A stretch of 64,000 bases of DNA from an uncultured Lachnospiraceae bacterium (GCA_947173945.1 CAMWGV010000006.1:1-64000), one strand, 5' to 3'; positions 1-9,185 are shown, counted from the stretch's first letter. The notes: generated by a model from the letters alone, not told the origin. Translations and numbers: made by a program.

Positions 1-40
1 AAAAAAGGGCGCCTTAGAGATATTCTCTAAAGCGCCTTTG
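1..40 (-). terminator. intrinsic terminator after the MotA-like gene
   Basis: The arms GGCGCCTTAGAGA and TCTCTAAAGCGCC pair with one mismatch around a 3-nt loop. On the minus strand the hairpin is followed by a run of T. It lies about 65 bases beyond the stop of the MotA-like gene, so transcription of that gene pair probably ends here. No motB follows on the same transcript. Confidence 0.8.
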
Positions 41-106
41 CTTTTTATACAACGAATTATACACCTAAATTTTTGATTGTCAATCCCTTTTTTAAAAAAA
101 TTAAAA

Positions 107-880
107 TCAATTTTCCTCCTTACCCTCCCGGAAGGCCCTGAGCTTTTCCTTTATAATGGCAGGATTGTCACCTGCCTGAATGGAAAGAACTCCCTCTGTG
201 ACCATCTCCATGATGAGTGCCTCCTGCTCACTGCTTTTCTGAAGCTTTCTCGAAATAGGTATACATACCCAGTTCGCAAGTATCGAGCCATACAATGTTG
301 TAATAAGTGCTAATGCCATACCCGAACCTATCCCGTCAGGATCATCCATATCATGCATCATATTAATCAGTCCCAGCAATGTTCCAACCATTCCCCATGC
401 CGGTGAATAAGCACCCAGATCCTTCCAGAACTGTATTCTTTTCTGATTCCTTTCCTCATAATGAAAACGCTCTGTCTCCATTATATCCTTGACAAGTGTC
501 GGATCCGTTCCATCGACAATAAGATTGATTCCTTTTCTCATCAAATCATTTTCGATTTCCCCTGATTTCTCTTCCAGGGACAAAAGTCCCTCTTTTCTTG
601 ATGTATTTGAAAGCTCAATAATCTGCTCTGATATATCATCTACATCATACTCACTTTTATTAAACGCATAGAAGAAGCATTTTAATCCGTCAATATAATC
701 CTTAAACGAATCTGACGTTATCAATACTGCAAAAAACGCACCACCGAAAGTCATTACAGCCGATGGACCATGTAAATAACGGGACACCGTTCCAATACCG
801 CCATTGCTTACAATTCCGTACACAATCATAGTAAAGCAAAGTAAAAAACCGGTAATAGCAGCAAAATTCTTCTTACTCAC
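107..880 (-). CDS. motA: MotA/ExbB-family proton channel protein (orphan MotA)
   Basis: 257-residue membrane protein with the layout of the flagellar stator subunit MotA. Membrane segments lie near residues 7-25, 38-56, 157-175 and 186-208, with a large cytoplasmic loop between the second and third. The family motif PAWGMVGTLLGLI (160-172) and a second conserved proline (P208) are present, and the loop has the typical RKEGLLSLE stretch (95-103). Translation begins at GTG with a GGAGGAG ribosome site. MotA normally pairs with the plug-and-peptidoglycan-binding MotB to convert ion flow into torque, but the gene is followed by a terminator and no motB is in the window. The gene upstream, 20 bases away, is an XRE regulator with a MotA-like membrane half. 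A flagellar role is possible if motB is elsewhere; a separate ExbB-like or sensing role is also possible. Confidence 0.8.
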   Translation of the reverse strand: MSKKNFAAITGFLLCFTMIVYGIVSNGGIGTVSRYLHGPSAVMTFGGAFFAVLITSDSFKDYIDGLKCFFYAFNKSEYDVDDISEQIIELSNTSRKEGLLSLEEKSGEIENDLMRKGINLIVDGTDPTLVKDIMETERFHYEERNQKRIQFWKDLGAYSPAWGMVGTLLGLINMMHDMDDPDGIGSGMALALITTLYGSILANWVCIPISRKLQKSSEQEALIMEMVTEGVLSIQAGDNPAIIKEKLRAFREGKEEN

Positions 881-900
881 TATGTCTCCTCCCTGTTGTC

Positions 901-1728
901 TTACAAAATATCTGTCTCACTTTCCTCTTCATTTTTTTCTTCTGTATAAGGCATCAGGTTTTCCATTTTATGAGTAAATTTCAGCTCGCTCATCTTAGAT
1001 CTGATACGTGCCCGGATTGGTAAAAGAATTGTTGCAAAGAAAATACCATACAGTATACTTAACATGGCAACAGCAATGTTAGGACCTATTTTGTCCGGAG
1101 TTCCCAAGTCACGCATCACAAAAATCAAGTAAAAGAAAAAAATTAAAACGCCATCAAGTATGGAAACTTTAATGGCAAGATCCATGGCTTGTTCTGCTCT
1201 TTCATATGCATGTTCTTTATTGTACTGCTTGTCTTTGAATGCAAGCACAAAAGCATAGAAAAAATCCTTAAGTAAACCTGCAGCTCCCAAAAATAATATG
1301 AGCATTATGGTTATAAAAAGAAAGGATGGCAAATCCATGTAATAAATAATACTGAATCCCTGCATATATAATGATGCAACAAGCAATGCAGCTACCATAA
1401 TAATAGCAAGCCCATATGTAAGAACATATACAAGCTCTCTCTTCTTCTTATCTCCATTTTCTTCTATCAGGCGTATCATATTTTCTTCTGCTCTCTTAGG
1501 ATAATGATCTTCCGAAAGACGCTTGCCTGATAAAAGCTCATTGACGTTTATTTTAATTTCCTCGCAAAGAGGTATCATAAGCCCCACATCAGGCATACCT
1601 TTACCACATTCCCACTTTGATATGGTTCTGTCACTTATTTCAAGTCTGTCTGCAAGCTGCTTCTGTGTAAGGTTTTGTTCTTTTCTCATCTCCGCTATAA
1701 ATTTACCTATTTTAACCTGATCCATCAT
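901..1728 (-). CDS. XRE-family regulator with a MotA-like membrane domain
   Basis: 275 residues. An XRE helix-turn-helix occupies about residues 7-66, with LTQKQLADRLEISDRTISKW as the recognition part. A charged linker follows, then four predicted membrane segments (about 99-122, 134-153, 190-206, 218-240). The membrane half resembles the neighbouring MotA protein: D207, P211, D212, I214, G215, A219, A221, L226, Y227, G228 and A232 line up without gaps with the corresponding stretch of MotA (177-202), and P237 matches P208 after a one-residue gap. The MotA motif MDLPSFLF (131-138) and the shared string FFYAF (156-160) are also present. The first conserved proline of MotA (P160) is absent. It starts at one of two adjacent ATGs after AAAGGAGGA. 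It likely autoregulates and controls the MotA gene in the same operon. HTH function is well supported; the domain relationship is my alignment by eye. Confidence 0.8.
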   Translation of the reverse strand: MMDQVKIGKFIAEMRKEQNLTQKQLADRLEISDRTISKWECGKGMPDVGLMIPLCEEIKINVNELLSGKRLSEDHYPKRAEENMIRLIEENGDKKKRELVYVLTYGLAIIMVAALLVASLYMQGFSIIYYMDLPSFLFITIMLILFLGAAGLLKDFFYAFVLAFKDKQYNKEHAYERAEQAMDLAIKVSILDGVLIFFFYLIFVMRDLGTPDKIGPNIAVAMLSILYGIFFATILLPIRARIRSKMSELKFTHKMENLMPYTEEKNEEESETDIL

Positions 1729-1754
1729 AAAATCCTCCTTTCAGGTTATAGGAT

Positions 1755-1827
1755 ACAATTTATCTCCCACAAAACACAATTTATGCTCCGTAGAATGTGT
1801 TAAAAATAACTCCACGAATCGTAGAAT
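1755..1827 (-). promoter_or_regulatory. candidate operator repeats upstream of the XRE gene
   Basis: ACAATTTAT occurs at 1755 and 1776, exactly 21 bp apart (two helical turns), each followed by (G)CTCC. CGTAGAAT occurs at 1789 and 1820, 31 bp apart (about three turns). The repeats lie 27-99 bp upstream of the XRE start codon, where an autoregulatory operator would be expected. Binding by the XRE protein is inferred. Confidence 0.4.
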
Positions 1828-1855
1828 TCCTTATTTTATGCCATTTTACCTGGGC

Positions 1856-3250
1856 TTATGCATTACTGTTTACAATATTGTTAAGCCATACACCTTTCTT
1901 CACAAGTATAAATCCCACAAGGCATTTGATTAAATCAATTGCCTGAATGCACACGTAAAGCAAAATCAGTGGCAGTACCGTATACCTGCTTAAGACATAT
2001 GCCACCGGATAAGAAACAGCCCATAAAAATGCACTGTCAAACAAAAATGTTACAATTGTATTGCCTCCTGCCCTTAATGTAAAATATGAGGCATGCATAA
2101 ATGCCCATGCGGGCATAAACATAGCCGAAACCCTCATATAGCTGGTTGCAATCTGCCTGACACCGCCCGTAGTATTATAGAGCATCGGAAACAGAGGTGC
2201 CGCAAGAAACATTATGGTACCTAACCCTACACATAGCACAACGGAAAATGTTATAAGCTTCCTGTCGGTGTCCTTTGCCTCATCATATTTTCCTGCTCCC
2301 AGAAGCTGCCCCACAACTATGGCAATTGCGTCTCCAAATGCCACAAACACCACACTGAACAAATTGGATATTGTAGATGCAATATTGATTGCGGCAACAG
2401 CATCAAGTCCACGCAGGGAATAGCATTGGTTCAGGGAAGCCATACCCGATGACCATAATACTTCATTTATGGTTAAAGGTGTCCCCTTAATTACTATTCT
2501 TTTCACAAGCTCACCCGGAATGTACATTGTTTTATATGCGCCCTTAATAAATGGCATCCTGGCACTGTGCCTGTGTGTCCAGCAGATTACAATAAGCATC
2601 TGGACATATCTTGATATAACGGTGGCAATAGCAGCACCCTTAACACCAAGCTCCGGCATACCCAGATTTCCGAAAATCAGAACCCAGTTTAAAAAAAGGT
2701 TTACAAACACGGCAGCAATTCCCGCTTTCATGGATACGACTGTCTCTCCACATTCACGCAGGGTTCCGCTGTATGCCTGCTCTATGGCAAATGGTGCAAG
2801 ACCAATGAACATTATAAGCATATATTGCTTTCCATATCCAAGAGCATCACCAATAGAAAGTCCATTGCCCTCACCCTTTAAATACATTTGTATAAAATTG
2901 TCTCCGAACAATGATAAAATCGTAATTCCCAGTATTGTGATACCAATACATATAAGCAGCTTGAACCGAAAGGTATATCTCACGCCCTCCTCATCATCAC
3001 TGCCATAAAATTGTGCAGTAAATATACCTGCTCCGGAAATTGCTCCAAAAATTGCGAGGTTAAACACAAGCAGAAGCTGATTTATAATTGCAATACCCGA
3101 CATCTGCTCCGTTCCGATCTGACCTACCATTATGTTATCTAAGAGGCCGACAAAATTCGTTATGCCGTTCTGTATCATAATTGGCACTGCTACGCCAAGT
3201 GTCATTTTATAAAATTGTCTATTACCAAAATATTTTTTAAGTGTGCTCAC
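1856..3250 (-). CDS. MATE-family multidrug/cation efflux transporter
   Basis: About 464 residues with twelve hydrophobic segments in two homologous halves, as in MATE (NorM/DinF type) antiporters. These export drugs or metabolites in exchange for Na+ or H+. Typical features are the start TLGVAVPIMIQNGITNF, IMVGQIG near the end of the first helix, and the NTIVTFLFDSAFLWAVSYPVAY stretch in part near the C-terminus. I prefer the GTG at 3250 because AGGTGG lies eight bases before it. A GTG at 3262, directly after the stop of the upstream gene, adds four residues but has a poor ribosome site. The gene is probably cotranscribed with the sce7726-like gene. Substrate cannot be told. Confidence 0.85.
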   Translation of the reverse strand: MSTLKKYFGNRQFYKMTLGVAVPIMIQNGITNFVGLLDNIMVGQIGTEQMSGIAIINQLLLVFNLAIFGAISGAGIFTAQFYGSDDEEGVRYTFRFKLLICIGITILGITILSLFGDNFIQMYLKGEGNGLSIGDALGYGKQYMLIMFIGLAPFAIEQAYSGTLRECGETVVSMKAGIAAVFVNLFLNWVLIFGNLGMPELGVKGAAIATVISRYVQMLIVICWTHRHSARMPFIKGAYKTMYIPGELVKRIVIKGTPLTINEVLWSSGMASLNQCYSLRGLDAVAAINIASTISNLFSVVFVAFGDAIAIVVGQLLGAGKYDEAKDTDRKLITFSVVLCVGLGTIMFLAAPLFPMLYNTTGGVRQIATSYMRVSAMFMPAWAFMHASYFTLRAGGNTIVTFLFDSAFLWAVSYPVAYVLSRYTVLPLILLYVCIQAIDLIKCLVGFILVKKGVWLNNIVNSNA

Positions 3251-3262
3251 TTCTATGTCCAC

Positions 3263-3889
3263 CTATCTTCTTTTCCATTTTTTCCGCCTGCGTCTTGCCT
3301 TTTGTCCATTTTCAATACGATACTGGTTGATACGTTCTGCAATCGAATTGTAGTCACGTTCAAAAAGCTCCTGACACATCTGAGCTTTCAGTATATCCGG
3401 CTCAATCCTGTCATATATCTTATCTATTACAAACAGTTTACTTTTTTCCTTGTATTTGGGCATATCGTTAAGCTCCTGAATATGGGCAAGCTCCGGTCTC
3501 CACATAAAGGTAAGCTGCCTTTTCAAATCAACCTTCGGTGCCGGCTGCATTTTTCTTAACATATAAAAGTCCGCTCCATGCTCCACCTCATCTATGGTTA
3601 TGATTCCCCACCATTCGGGAACGTGCTCCATAATATGATGGGCATGGGTTGAGCCCACTGCAACAATATTATAATCAAAAAATGTATCGTAATCCCTGAC
3701 CTGCCTGTCCAGTCTTGAATATGTATCCGCATCACTTTTTATCTCAATGCCCACAAACGCATCCTCTGTAATCATTACAACATCTGCCCTGGACCTTCCC
3801 ATATTCTTTTCTTCCAGTATACGAACCCTACCAAAGCTCTCCTCCAAATACTCAAACAAAGGTTCACGTATATCCTTATCGTAAAGCAT
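3263..3889 (-). CDS. sce7726-like protein (possible PD-(D/E)XK nuclease fold)
   Basis: 208 residues, soluble, with a very basic C-terminus (RRRRKKWKRR). The central part has SRADVVMI, then FVGIEIKSDADTYSRL, RQVRDYDTFFDY, a VVAVGS-type strand and EWWGIITID. This pattern matches what I remember of the sce7726 family, whose D...E-x-K core resembles PD-(D/E)XK nucleases; here the candidates are D in SRADVV, E and K in GIEIKSD. A longer reading frame starts at 4030, but that part runs through the upstream terminator; the ATG at 3889 is preceded by AAAGGG. Biochemical function is unknown. The stop codon directly touches the next gene (MATE transporter). Confidence 0.6.
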   Translation of the reverse strand: MLYDKDIREPLFEYLEESFGRVRILEEKNMGRSRADVVMITEDAFVGIEIKSDADTYSRLDRQVRDYDTFFDYNIVAVGSTHAHHIMEHVPEWWGIITIDEVEHGADFYMLRKMQPAPKVDLKRQLTFMWRPELAHIQELNDMPKYKEKSKLFVIDKIYDRIEPDILKAQMCQELFERDYNSIAERINQYRIENGQKARRRRKKWKRR

Positions 3890-3955
3890 TTTCTTTTCCC
3901 TTTCTAACACCCGGACTTCTTTTGCAACACATGTTTCCCGAATAAATAAATAAAT

Positions 3956-4006
3956 AAAAAGGAGGCTCTCTAAATGTTCAACATTTATATAACGAGTCTC
4001 CTTTTT
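3956..4006 (-). terminator. terminator after split transketolase
   Basis: The outer arms GGAGGCTC and GAGTCTCC (one mismatch) enclose an inner AAATGT/ACATTT hairpin. On the minus strand the structure ends in CTCCTTTTT. It lies just downstream of the transketolase C-terminal subunit gene. Confidence 0.75.
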
Positions 4007-4030
4007 ATAAAATATCCATATATCTATCAA

Positions 4031-4966
4031 TTACAGTTCTGCTTTAATCTGCCTGTAAATGCCTTCTGCATCAAGCTCGTACTTATGAAGAAGCTCCAGT
4101 GCAGGACCTGACTCTCCAAACGTGTCCTTTACTCCAAGTCTTGTAAGTCTTGTCGGACACTTCTCGGAAAGTACCTCGGCAACTGCGCTTCCAAGTCCGC
4201 CTATTATGGAATGCTCTTCTACGGTAAATACACGTCCCGTAGCCTTTGCCGCTTCCACAACAAGTGCTTCATCTATAGGCTTTATCGTATGAATATTTAT
4301 AACCTGAGCATCAATTCCATCGGAAGCAAGCTTATTTGCCGCCTCCAATGACTCAGATACACAAAGTCCCGTCGCAATAATCGTTATATCCTTACCTTTT
4401 CTTAACTCTACACCCTTTCCAATTTCAAACTTATAGGAAGCTTCATCATTTATAACCGGAACAGCAAGTCTGCCAAATCTCAGATAACATGGTCCCTCGT
4501 ACTCATATGCCGCTCTGACTGCTGCACGAGCCTCAACGTCATCGCATGGATTTATAACAACCATTCCCGGAATTGTTCTCATAAGAGAAATATCCTCATT
4601 ACACTGATGCGTTGCTCCATCCTCACCTACAGAAATACCTGCGTGAGTTGCTCCTATCTTAACATTAAGATGCGGATAGCAGATTGAATTTCTAACCTGC
4701 TCAAATGCTCTTCCTGCTGCAAACATTGCAAACGAGCTCATAAATGGAACATATCCACAGGTTGACATACCTGCTGCTATTCCTGCCATGTTTGCCTCTG
4801 CAATTCCACAATCAATATGCCTATCCGGAAATTCCTTTTTAAATATTCCGGTCTTAGTTGCTGCTGCAAGGTCAGCATCCAAAACAACCAGATTATCATG
4901 TTCTTTTCCAAGCTCAACTAACGCATTACCGTAGCTGTCTCTTGTTGCTATTTTATCTCCTAACAT
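4031..4966 (-). CDS. transketolase, C-terminal subunit (pyrimidine-binding and C-terminal domains)
   Basis: 311 residues, equal to the second half of a standard transketolase. It carries the pyrimidine-binding domain with DCGIAEANMAGIAAG, whose Glu activates the thiamine diphosphate cofactor, then SSFAMFAAGRAFEQVR and GATHAGISVGEDGATHQC, and a C-terminal transketolase domain (ITIIATGLCVSESL, EHSIIGGLGSAV). With the N-terminal subunit it transfers two-carbon ketol units in the non-oxidative pentose phosphate pathway. Its start overlaps the end of the N-terminal subunit gene by 7 bp, pointing to translational coupling. Split two-gene transketolases are common in Clostridia. Some such pairs are DXPS-like or belong to other sugar pathways, but the HPGGS motif in the partner favours transketolase. 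Confidence 0.88.
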   Translation of the reverse strand: MLGDKIATRDSYGNALVELGKEHDNLVVLDADLAAATKTGIFKKEFPDRHIDCGIAEANMAGIAAGMSTCGYVPFMSSFAMFAAGRAFEQVRNSICYPHLNVKIGATHAGISVGEDGATHQCNEDISLMRTIPGMVVINPCDDVEARAAVRAAYEYEGPCYLRFGRLAVPVINDEASYKFEIGKGVELRKGKDITIIATGLCVSESLEAANKLASDGIDAQVINIHTIKPIDEALVVEAAKATGRVFTVEEHSIIGGLGSAVAEVLSEKCPTRLTRLGVKDTFGESGPALELLHKYELDAEGIYRQIKAEL

Positions 4967-5790
4967 AATGCGTCACCTGCCTTTCCAAGCTCCTCCATAG
5001 CCAAAGTGTACTCATCCTCGTTTGTTGCCTTACCATGCCAGCCTGCCTGATTTTCCATAAACGATACACCTTTTCCTTTTATTGTGTTTGCTATAATTGC
5101 AGTTGGCATACCCTTTGTCTCTCTTGCCTCTTTAAATGCTCTATCAATCTCATTAAAATCATTACCGTTTATTGTTATCACATGGAAATTGAAGGCCTTA
5201 AACTTTTCATCAAGAGGGTATGGCGAGCATACATCCTCAACGGTTCCATCTATCTGAAGATTATTGTTATCAACTATTACAAGAAGATTGTCTAATTTTC
5301 TATGTCCGGCAAACATTGCTGCCTCCCATATCTGTCCTTCCTGTATCTCGCCATCACCACAAAGACAATATGTTCTGTATGTCTTATTTGCCATTTTAGC
5401 GGCCAGTGCCATACCTACAGCGGTAGAAAGCCCCTGTCCTAACGAGCCGGATGACATATCCACGCCCGGAATATGCTTCATGTCAGGATGTCCCTGAAGA
5501 ATCGAGCCAACATGTCTTAAGCTTTTAAGCTCCTCCTTAGGGAAATATCCCTTAAGTGCAAGTGCCGAATAATATCCCGGAGCTGTATGTCCCTTTGAGA
5601 GTACAAATCTGTCTCTATTCTCATCCTTTGGATTTGATGGATCAACATTCATCTCCTCAAAATATAAATAAGTAAAAATCTCTGCCGCTGAAAGCGAGCC
5701 ACCCGGATGTCCGGATTTTGCACTGTGTACGGAGGTAACGATTCCCTTTCGGATTTCGTTTGCAGTTTTCGTAAGGCTAAGCATGTCCAT
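4960..5790 (-). CDS. transketolase, N-terminal subunit (TPP-binding)
   Basis: 276 residues, matching the N-terminal pyrophosphate-binding half of transketolase. It contains SGHPGGSLSAAEIFTYLYF, SKGHTAPGYYSAL, SGSLGQGLSTAVGMALAAK and the thiamine diphosphate/Mg2+ motif that begins GDGEIQEGQIWEAAMFAG and ends in the double Asn of VDNNNLQ. These residues hold the diphosphate in the active enzyme made with the following gene. A clear AAAGGAAAG ribosome site precedes the ATG. This is the first gene of a two-gene unit that ends at the terminator at 3956-4006; the 104-bp gap upstream probably contains its promoter. Confidence 0.88.
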   Translation of the reverse strand: MDMLSLTKTANEIRKGIVTSVHSAKSGHPGGSLSAAEIFTYLYFEEMNVDPSNPKDENRDRFVLSKGHTAPGYYSALALKGYFPKEELKSLRHVGSILQGHPDMKHIPGVDMSSGSLGQGLSTAVGMALAAKMANKTYRTYCLCGDGEIQEGQIWEAAMFAGHRKLDNLLVIVDNNNLQIDGTVEDVCSPYPLDEKFKAFNFHVITINGNDFNEIDRAFKEARETKGMPTAIIANTIKGKGVSFMENQAGWHGKATNEDEYTLAMEELGKAGDALC

Positions 5791-5894
5791 TTTAAAATCT
5801 TTCCTTTCATAGTGAACTTTATAGTTTATAAGCTCTGATTCATAATTAATTTTCTTTCCAAAAGCATTATACTACACCTTGTCAACCATTAACA

Positions 5895-6821
5895 TTATTT
5901 TGTGCATAAAAGAACACAAAAAACTGCAAGGGTTATAATTATGTACAGCGACAAGACACATGAAATAACGTTCTGACTTTTTTCTCCCTTGACATAAACA
6001 GAAAGAAGAAAGCTTGGAGGCAGGGTAAAATACAAAATCATGGATAACGTCAGCTCCCTTGTAAATGTAACAAATCTTCCAAAAACAAGAAATGCCGCCA
6101 AAAATGTTACTCCGACTACAATAATTCTTTGTATAATTATCGCAATTGCATCTTTTATATTTTCTCCCGATATATTCATTCCGTAGCCTAAGCTTATAAG
6201 TATAATGGGGGTCAGTGGTGCAGAAAACATATCAACAATACTGTTATATACATCTCCTGCCTGTGAATTCACAAGCATATTTCCCATTCCTGACAAGCCA
6301 CATATTAAACCGGCAATTGCAGCTATAAGCGTCGGTGTTGTAAGCATACTTTTTATGAGACTTTTTCTTTTTACACCCTCAGTTGTTCTGCCCTGAAGAC
6401 GCTCAATCATTGTAATCCAAAGGGTAAATGAAAATACCGCACCTGCCAGGTCAATTGTTGCAATATGATACAGTCCGTCTTTACCAAAAAGCACCTCTGC
6501 AAGTGCATATCCAAGCATACCACCCTCAAAGGTTACCGTTACAAATGGTATGTAATCAACATATTCCTTATTATAAAGCTTTTTCGTTCCAAAGCCAATA
6601 CCGAAACCTGCAAGGAGTACAAACATTGTTATACAGAAAATAAATATTGTATCCCTGCTAAAGCTAGCGGTTGCAAGTGCATTAAAAATAACGACAGGCA
6701 AAAACACATTGGAAGCTATGCTTTTCATCCCAGCTATCGTATCCTTTGATGCAAAACGTATTTTATTTATCAGTACACCGACAAAAATCAGTGCAAGTAT
6801 TGGTATAAGTGCCTTCGCCAT
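5895..6821 (-). CDS. AEC-family (auxin efflux carrier type) transporter
   Basis: 308 residues with about ten hydrophobic helices arranged in two halves, the fold of AEC permeases. The start ALIPILALIFVGVLINKIRF, the FLPVVIFNALATASF stretch of helix 2 and the SLGYGMNISGENIKDAI stretch after the mid-protein loop are typical. Bacterial members move organic acids such as malate or other small anions; substrate cannot be predicted. The ATG follows AAGGGGA. It lies between endonuclease IV and transketolase genes with no obvious functional link. Confidence 0.82.
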   Translation of the reverse strand: MAKALIPILALIFVGVLINKIRFASKDTIAGMKSIASNVFLPVVIFNALATASFSRDTIFIFCITMFVLLAGFGIGFGTKKLYNKEYVDYIPFVTVTFEGGMLGYALAEVLFGKDGLYHIATIDLAGAVFSFTLWITMIERLQGRTTEGVKRKSLIKSMLTTPTLIAAIAGLICGLSGMGNMLVNSQAGDVYNSIVDMFSAPLTPIILISLGYGMNISGENIKDAIAIIIQRIIVVGVTFLAAFLVFGRFVTFTRELTLSMILYFTLPPSFLLSVYVKGEKSQNVISCVLSLYIIITLAVFCVLLCTK

Positions 6822-6886
6822 ATACTATCCCCTTTTCTGCCGTATTTTTACAAACATCTGATGCTATATAGTGAACTTACTGCATC

Positions 6887-7792
6887 TTATGAATATGCTT
6901 TCAATATCTCATTTATAAGTTCAGGATTAAATACGCCATTTCGAATCATTTCAATCTCATGTTTATATGGCGGATATGGCTTTTTTGCATCTGATGGGTC
7001 TTTCACATATGGTGTCTCAAGTATTTTAGGAATCTCCTCAAAATCCTTGTGCATAATAATATTCATCAGGGCATCAAAGCCGATATTTCCAAAGCCGATA
7101 TTTTCATGTCTGTCCTTTGCTGCCCCCGGAGCATTTTTGCTGTCATTGATATGAAAAACGGCAATCTGATTTTTTCCAATTAACTGGTCGAACTGATTCA
7201 TTACGCCGTCAAAATCATTTATAATGTCATACCCTGCATCACTTGTATGACAGGTGTCAAAGCAAACCCTGAGCTTGTCATTATATTTTACACCATCATA
7301 AATCATTGCAAGCTCCTCGAAGCTTCTTCCAAGCTCGCTTCCCTTTCCCGCCATTGTCTCAAGGGCAACATATACATCCGTATCCTGGCTTAGAACTTCA
7401 TTTAAGCCCTTAACGACCTGTGCAATCCCTGTCTCAACACCCTCTCCGACGTGAGAGCCCGGATGCAGAACCAGAACATTTGACCCCATTGCCTTCGTTC
7501 TCTCAAGCTCCAACGCAAGAAACTCAACAGCAATCTTATATGTCTCGGCCTTAACCGCATTGGCAAGGTTAATTATATAAGGAGCATGTACAATAAACTC
7601 CTCAATGCCATTTGCCCTCATAAGCTCCAATGCCTCGTCAACCTTAAGCTCAGACACATCCTTTCGCCTTGTGTTTTGAGGTGCACCTGTATAAAGCATA
7701 AATGTGTTTGCTCCATAGCTAAGGGCCTCCTTAACAGAGCCGAGCATCATATCCTTTCCACCCATACTCACATGACTTCCAATTTTAAGCAT
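6887..7792 (-). CDS. nfo: deoxyribonuclease IV (AP endonuclease)
   Basis: 301 residues, a TIM-barrel AP endonuclease of the Nfo family. It cuts DNA 5' of abasic sites during base excision repair, using three zinc ions. Metal-binding motifs occur in order: [71 protein letters not shown] and the final ILETPY. Length and order match the family. The next gene upstream encodes a MATE transporter with a 28-bp gap. Confidence 0.95.
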   Translation of the reverse strand: MLKIGSHVSMGGKDMMLGSVKEALSYGANTFMLYTGAPQNTRRKDVSELKVDEALELMRANGIEEFIVHAPYIINLANAVKAETYKIAVEFLALELERTKAMGSNVLVLHPGSHVGEGVETGIAQVVKGLNEVLSQDTDVYVALETMAGKGSELGRSFEELAMIYDGVKYNDKLRVCFDTCHTSDAGYDIINDFDGVMNQFDQLIGKNQIAVFHINDSKNAPGAAKDRHENIGFGNIGFDALMNIIMHKDFEEIPKILETPYVKDPSDAKKPYPPYKHEIEMIRNGVFNPELINEILKAYS

Positions 7793-7820
7793 TTATATCA
7801 ATCTCCTTTACGTATTTTCA

Positions 7821-9185
7821 TCACTCACTCTTCCCAAGCTTACGGATATAGGAAAGCCCCAGCGGCATTGTCAGCAAAAATGTTAATACATCTGCAACCG
7901 GCTGGGCAATTTGTATTCCAAACAAATCAAATGCATAGCTGAATACAACAAGAATCGGTATGAAGCACACCCCACTCCTGAGCATTGACACCAAAGATGC
8001 TTTTTTATTTTCACCTACACTTTGAAAAAGCATTGAGGTACATATGGATACCGGCTGTACAAACAGTGCCAGCAGCTGATATCGGAGTGCCACTGTGCCT
8101 ATTTCTATAACCATCGCATCATCCCTGAAAATACCCACAAGCCTGCCTGACAAAATTATTCCGACAATAGCCAGAATACCCAGCATCACCTCCGATGCGA
8201 ACCATGTAAAATAAAAGGATTTTTTTACTCTGTCATATTTCCCTGCACCATAGTTAAATGCCGAAACCGGCTGAAAGCCCTGTCCAATTCCAAGACCAAC
8301 TGCAAATATAAAGAAGCATATTCTGTTTACAATAGACATAGCGGCCACTGCCTCATCACCGTAATTGCCTGCCGTACTATTTAAAACCATTGTTGACACA
8401 CTTGTAAGTCCCTGTCTTAACAGGCTCGGAAATCCGGTTTTCATAACAAGCACAATCATTCCAACATTCGCACATGCTGTTGTAAAACTAATCTTACTTT
8501 GTGTTTTCCCTCTCAGAAACATGCTTAAAAGTATCAGAAAGCTGACACACTGTGATACCGCTGTAGATATGCCTGCTCCTGCAATTCCAAGATCAAATAC
8601 AAATATACATATAGGGTCAAGTGCAATATTTATGATTCCACCTAGCGTCAATCCTATCATAGAAAGATATGCTTTCCCTTCATATCTCAAAATATTGTTT
8701 AACACAAAGCTTCCCATGAACACAGGTGCCGCCATCAGAATAAATTTTCCATAATCCTTTGCATATGGAAGTATTGTATCCGTGCTTCCTAGAACCTTCA
8801 TAAGCGGTGATATAAAGCAAAGCCCCAAGACAGTAACAGCAACACCTATTATAATTGCAGAAAAAAAGCTGACAGATGCATATCTTGTTGCATTATCAGA
8901 ATCTTTATCACCCAATCGTCTTGCCACAATACTTCCTGCACCATGGCCAAACATAAAACCAAGTGCCTGATTGATTGCCATAAGACCAAACACTACACCT
9001 ACAGCTCCACTTGCGCTGTTGCCAAGCTTACCTACAAAATATGTGTCAGCCATACTGTAAATGGTTGTAACCATCATGCTGATAATGGTTGGTATGGCAA
9101 GTCTTGTAACAAGCTTTGCTACCGGTGTATTTACCATTTTATCATAATGAGCGGCACTCGCCGCCGCTTTATCATCCTTATTCAT
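7821..9185 (-). CDS. MATE-family efflux transporter (second copy, distinct subfamily)
   Basis: 454 residues with twelve predicted membrane helices. The N-terminal part KLVTRLAIPTIISMMVTTIY followed by ADTYFVGKLG and SGAVGVVFGLMAINQALGFM is typical of the DinF/MepA-like branch of MATE antiporters. A GIGQGFQPVSAFNYGA motif lies at the start of the second half. It exports a cationic drug or metabolite by ion exchange; the substrate is unknown. It is not a duplicate of the other MATE gene in this window, since the two differ throughout. The ribosome site is weak. Confidence 0.87.
   Translation of the reverse strand: MNKDDKAAASAAHYDKMVNTPVAKLVTRLAIPTIISMMVTTIYSMADTYFVGKLGNSASGAVGVVFGLMAINQALGFMFGHGAGSIVARRLGDKDSDNATRYASVSFFSAIIIGVAVTVLGLCFISPLMKVLGSTDTILPYAKDYGKFILMAAPVFMGSFVLNNILRYEGKAYLSMIGLTLGGIINIALDPICIFVFDLGIAGAGISTAVSQCVSFLILLSMFLRGKTQSKISFTTACANVGMIVLVMKTGFPSLLRQGLTSVSTMVLNSTAGNYGDEAVAAMSIVNRICFFIFAVGLGIGQGFQPVSAFNYGAGKYDRVKKSFYFTWFASEVMLGILAIVGIILSGRLVGIFRDDAMVIEIGTVALRYQLLALFVQPVSICTSMLFQSVGENKKASLVSMLRSGVCFIPILVVFSYAFDLFGIQIAQPVADVLTFLLTMPLGLSYIRKLGKSE

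Noticed and set aside
3890-4030. N-terminal extension of the sce7726-like protein
   Set aside because: The extra frame crosses the transketolase terminator and has no ribosome site; the start at 3889 does.
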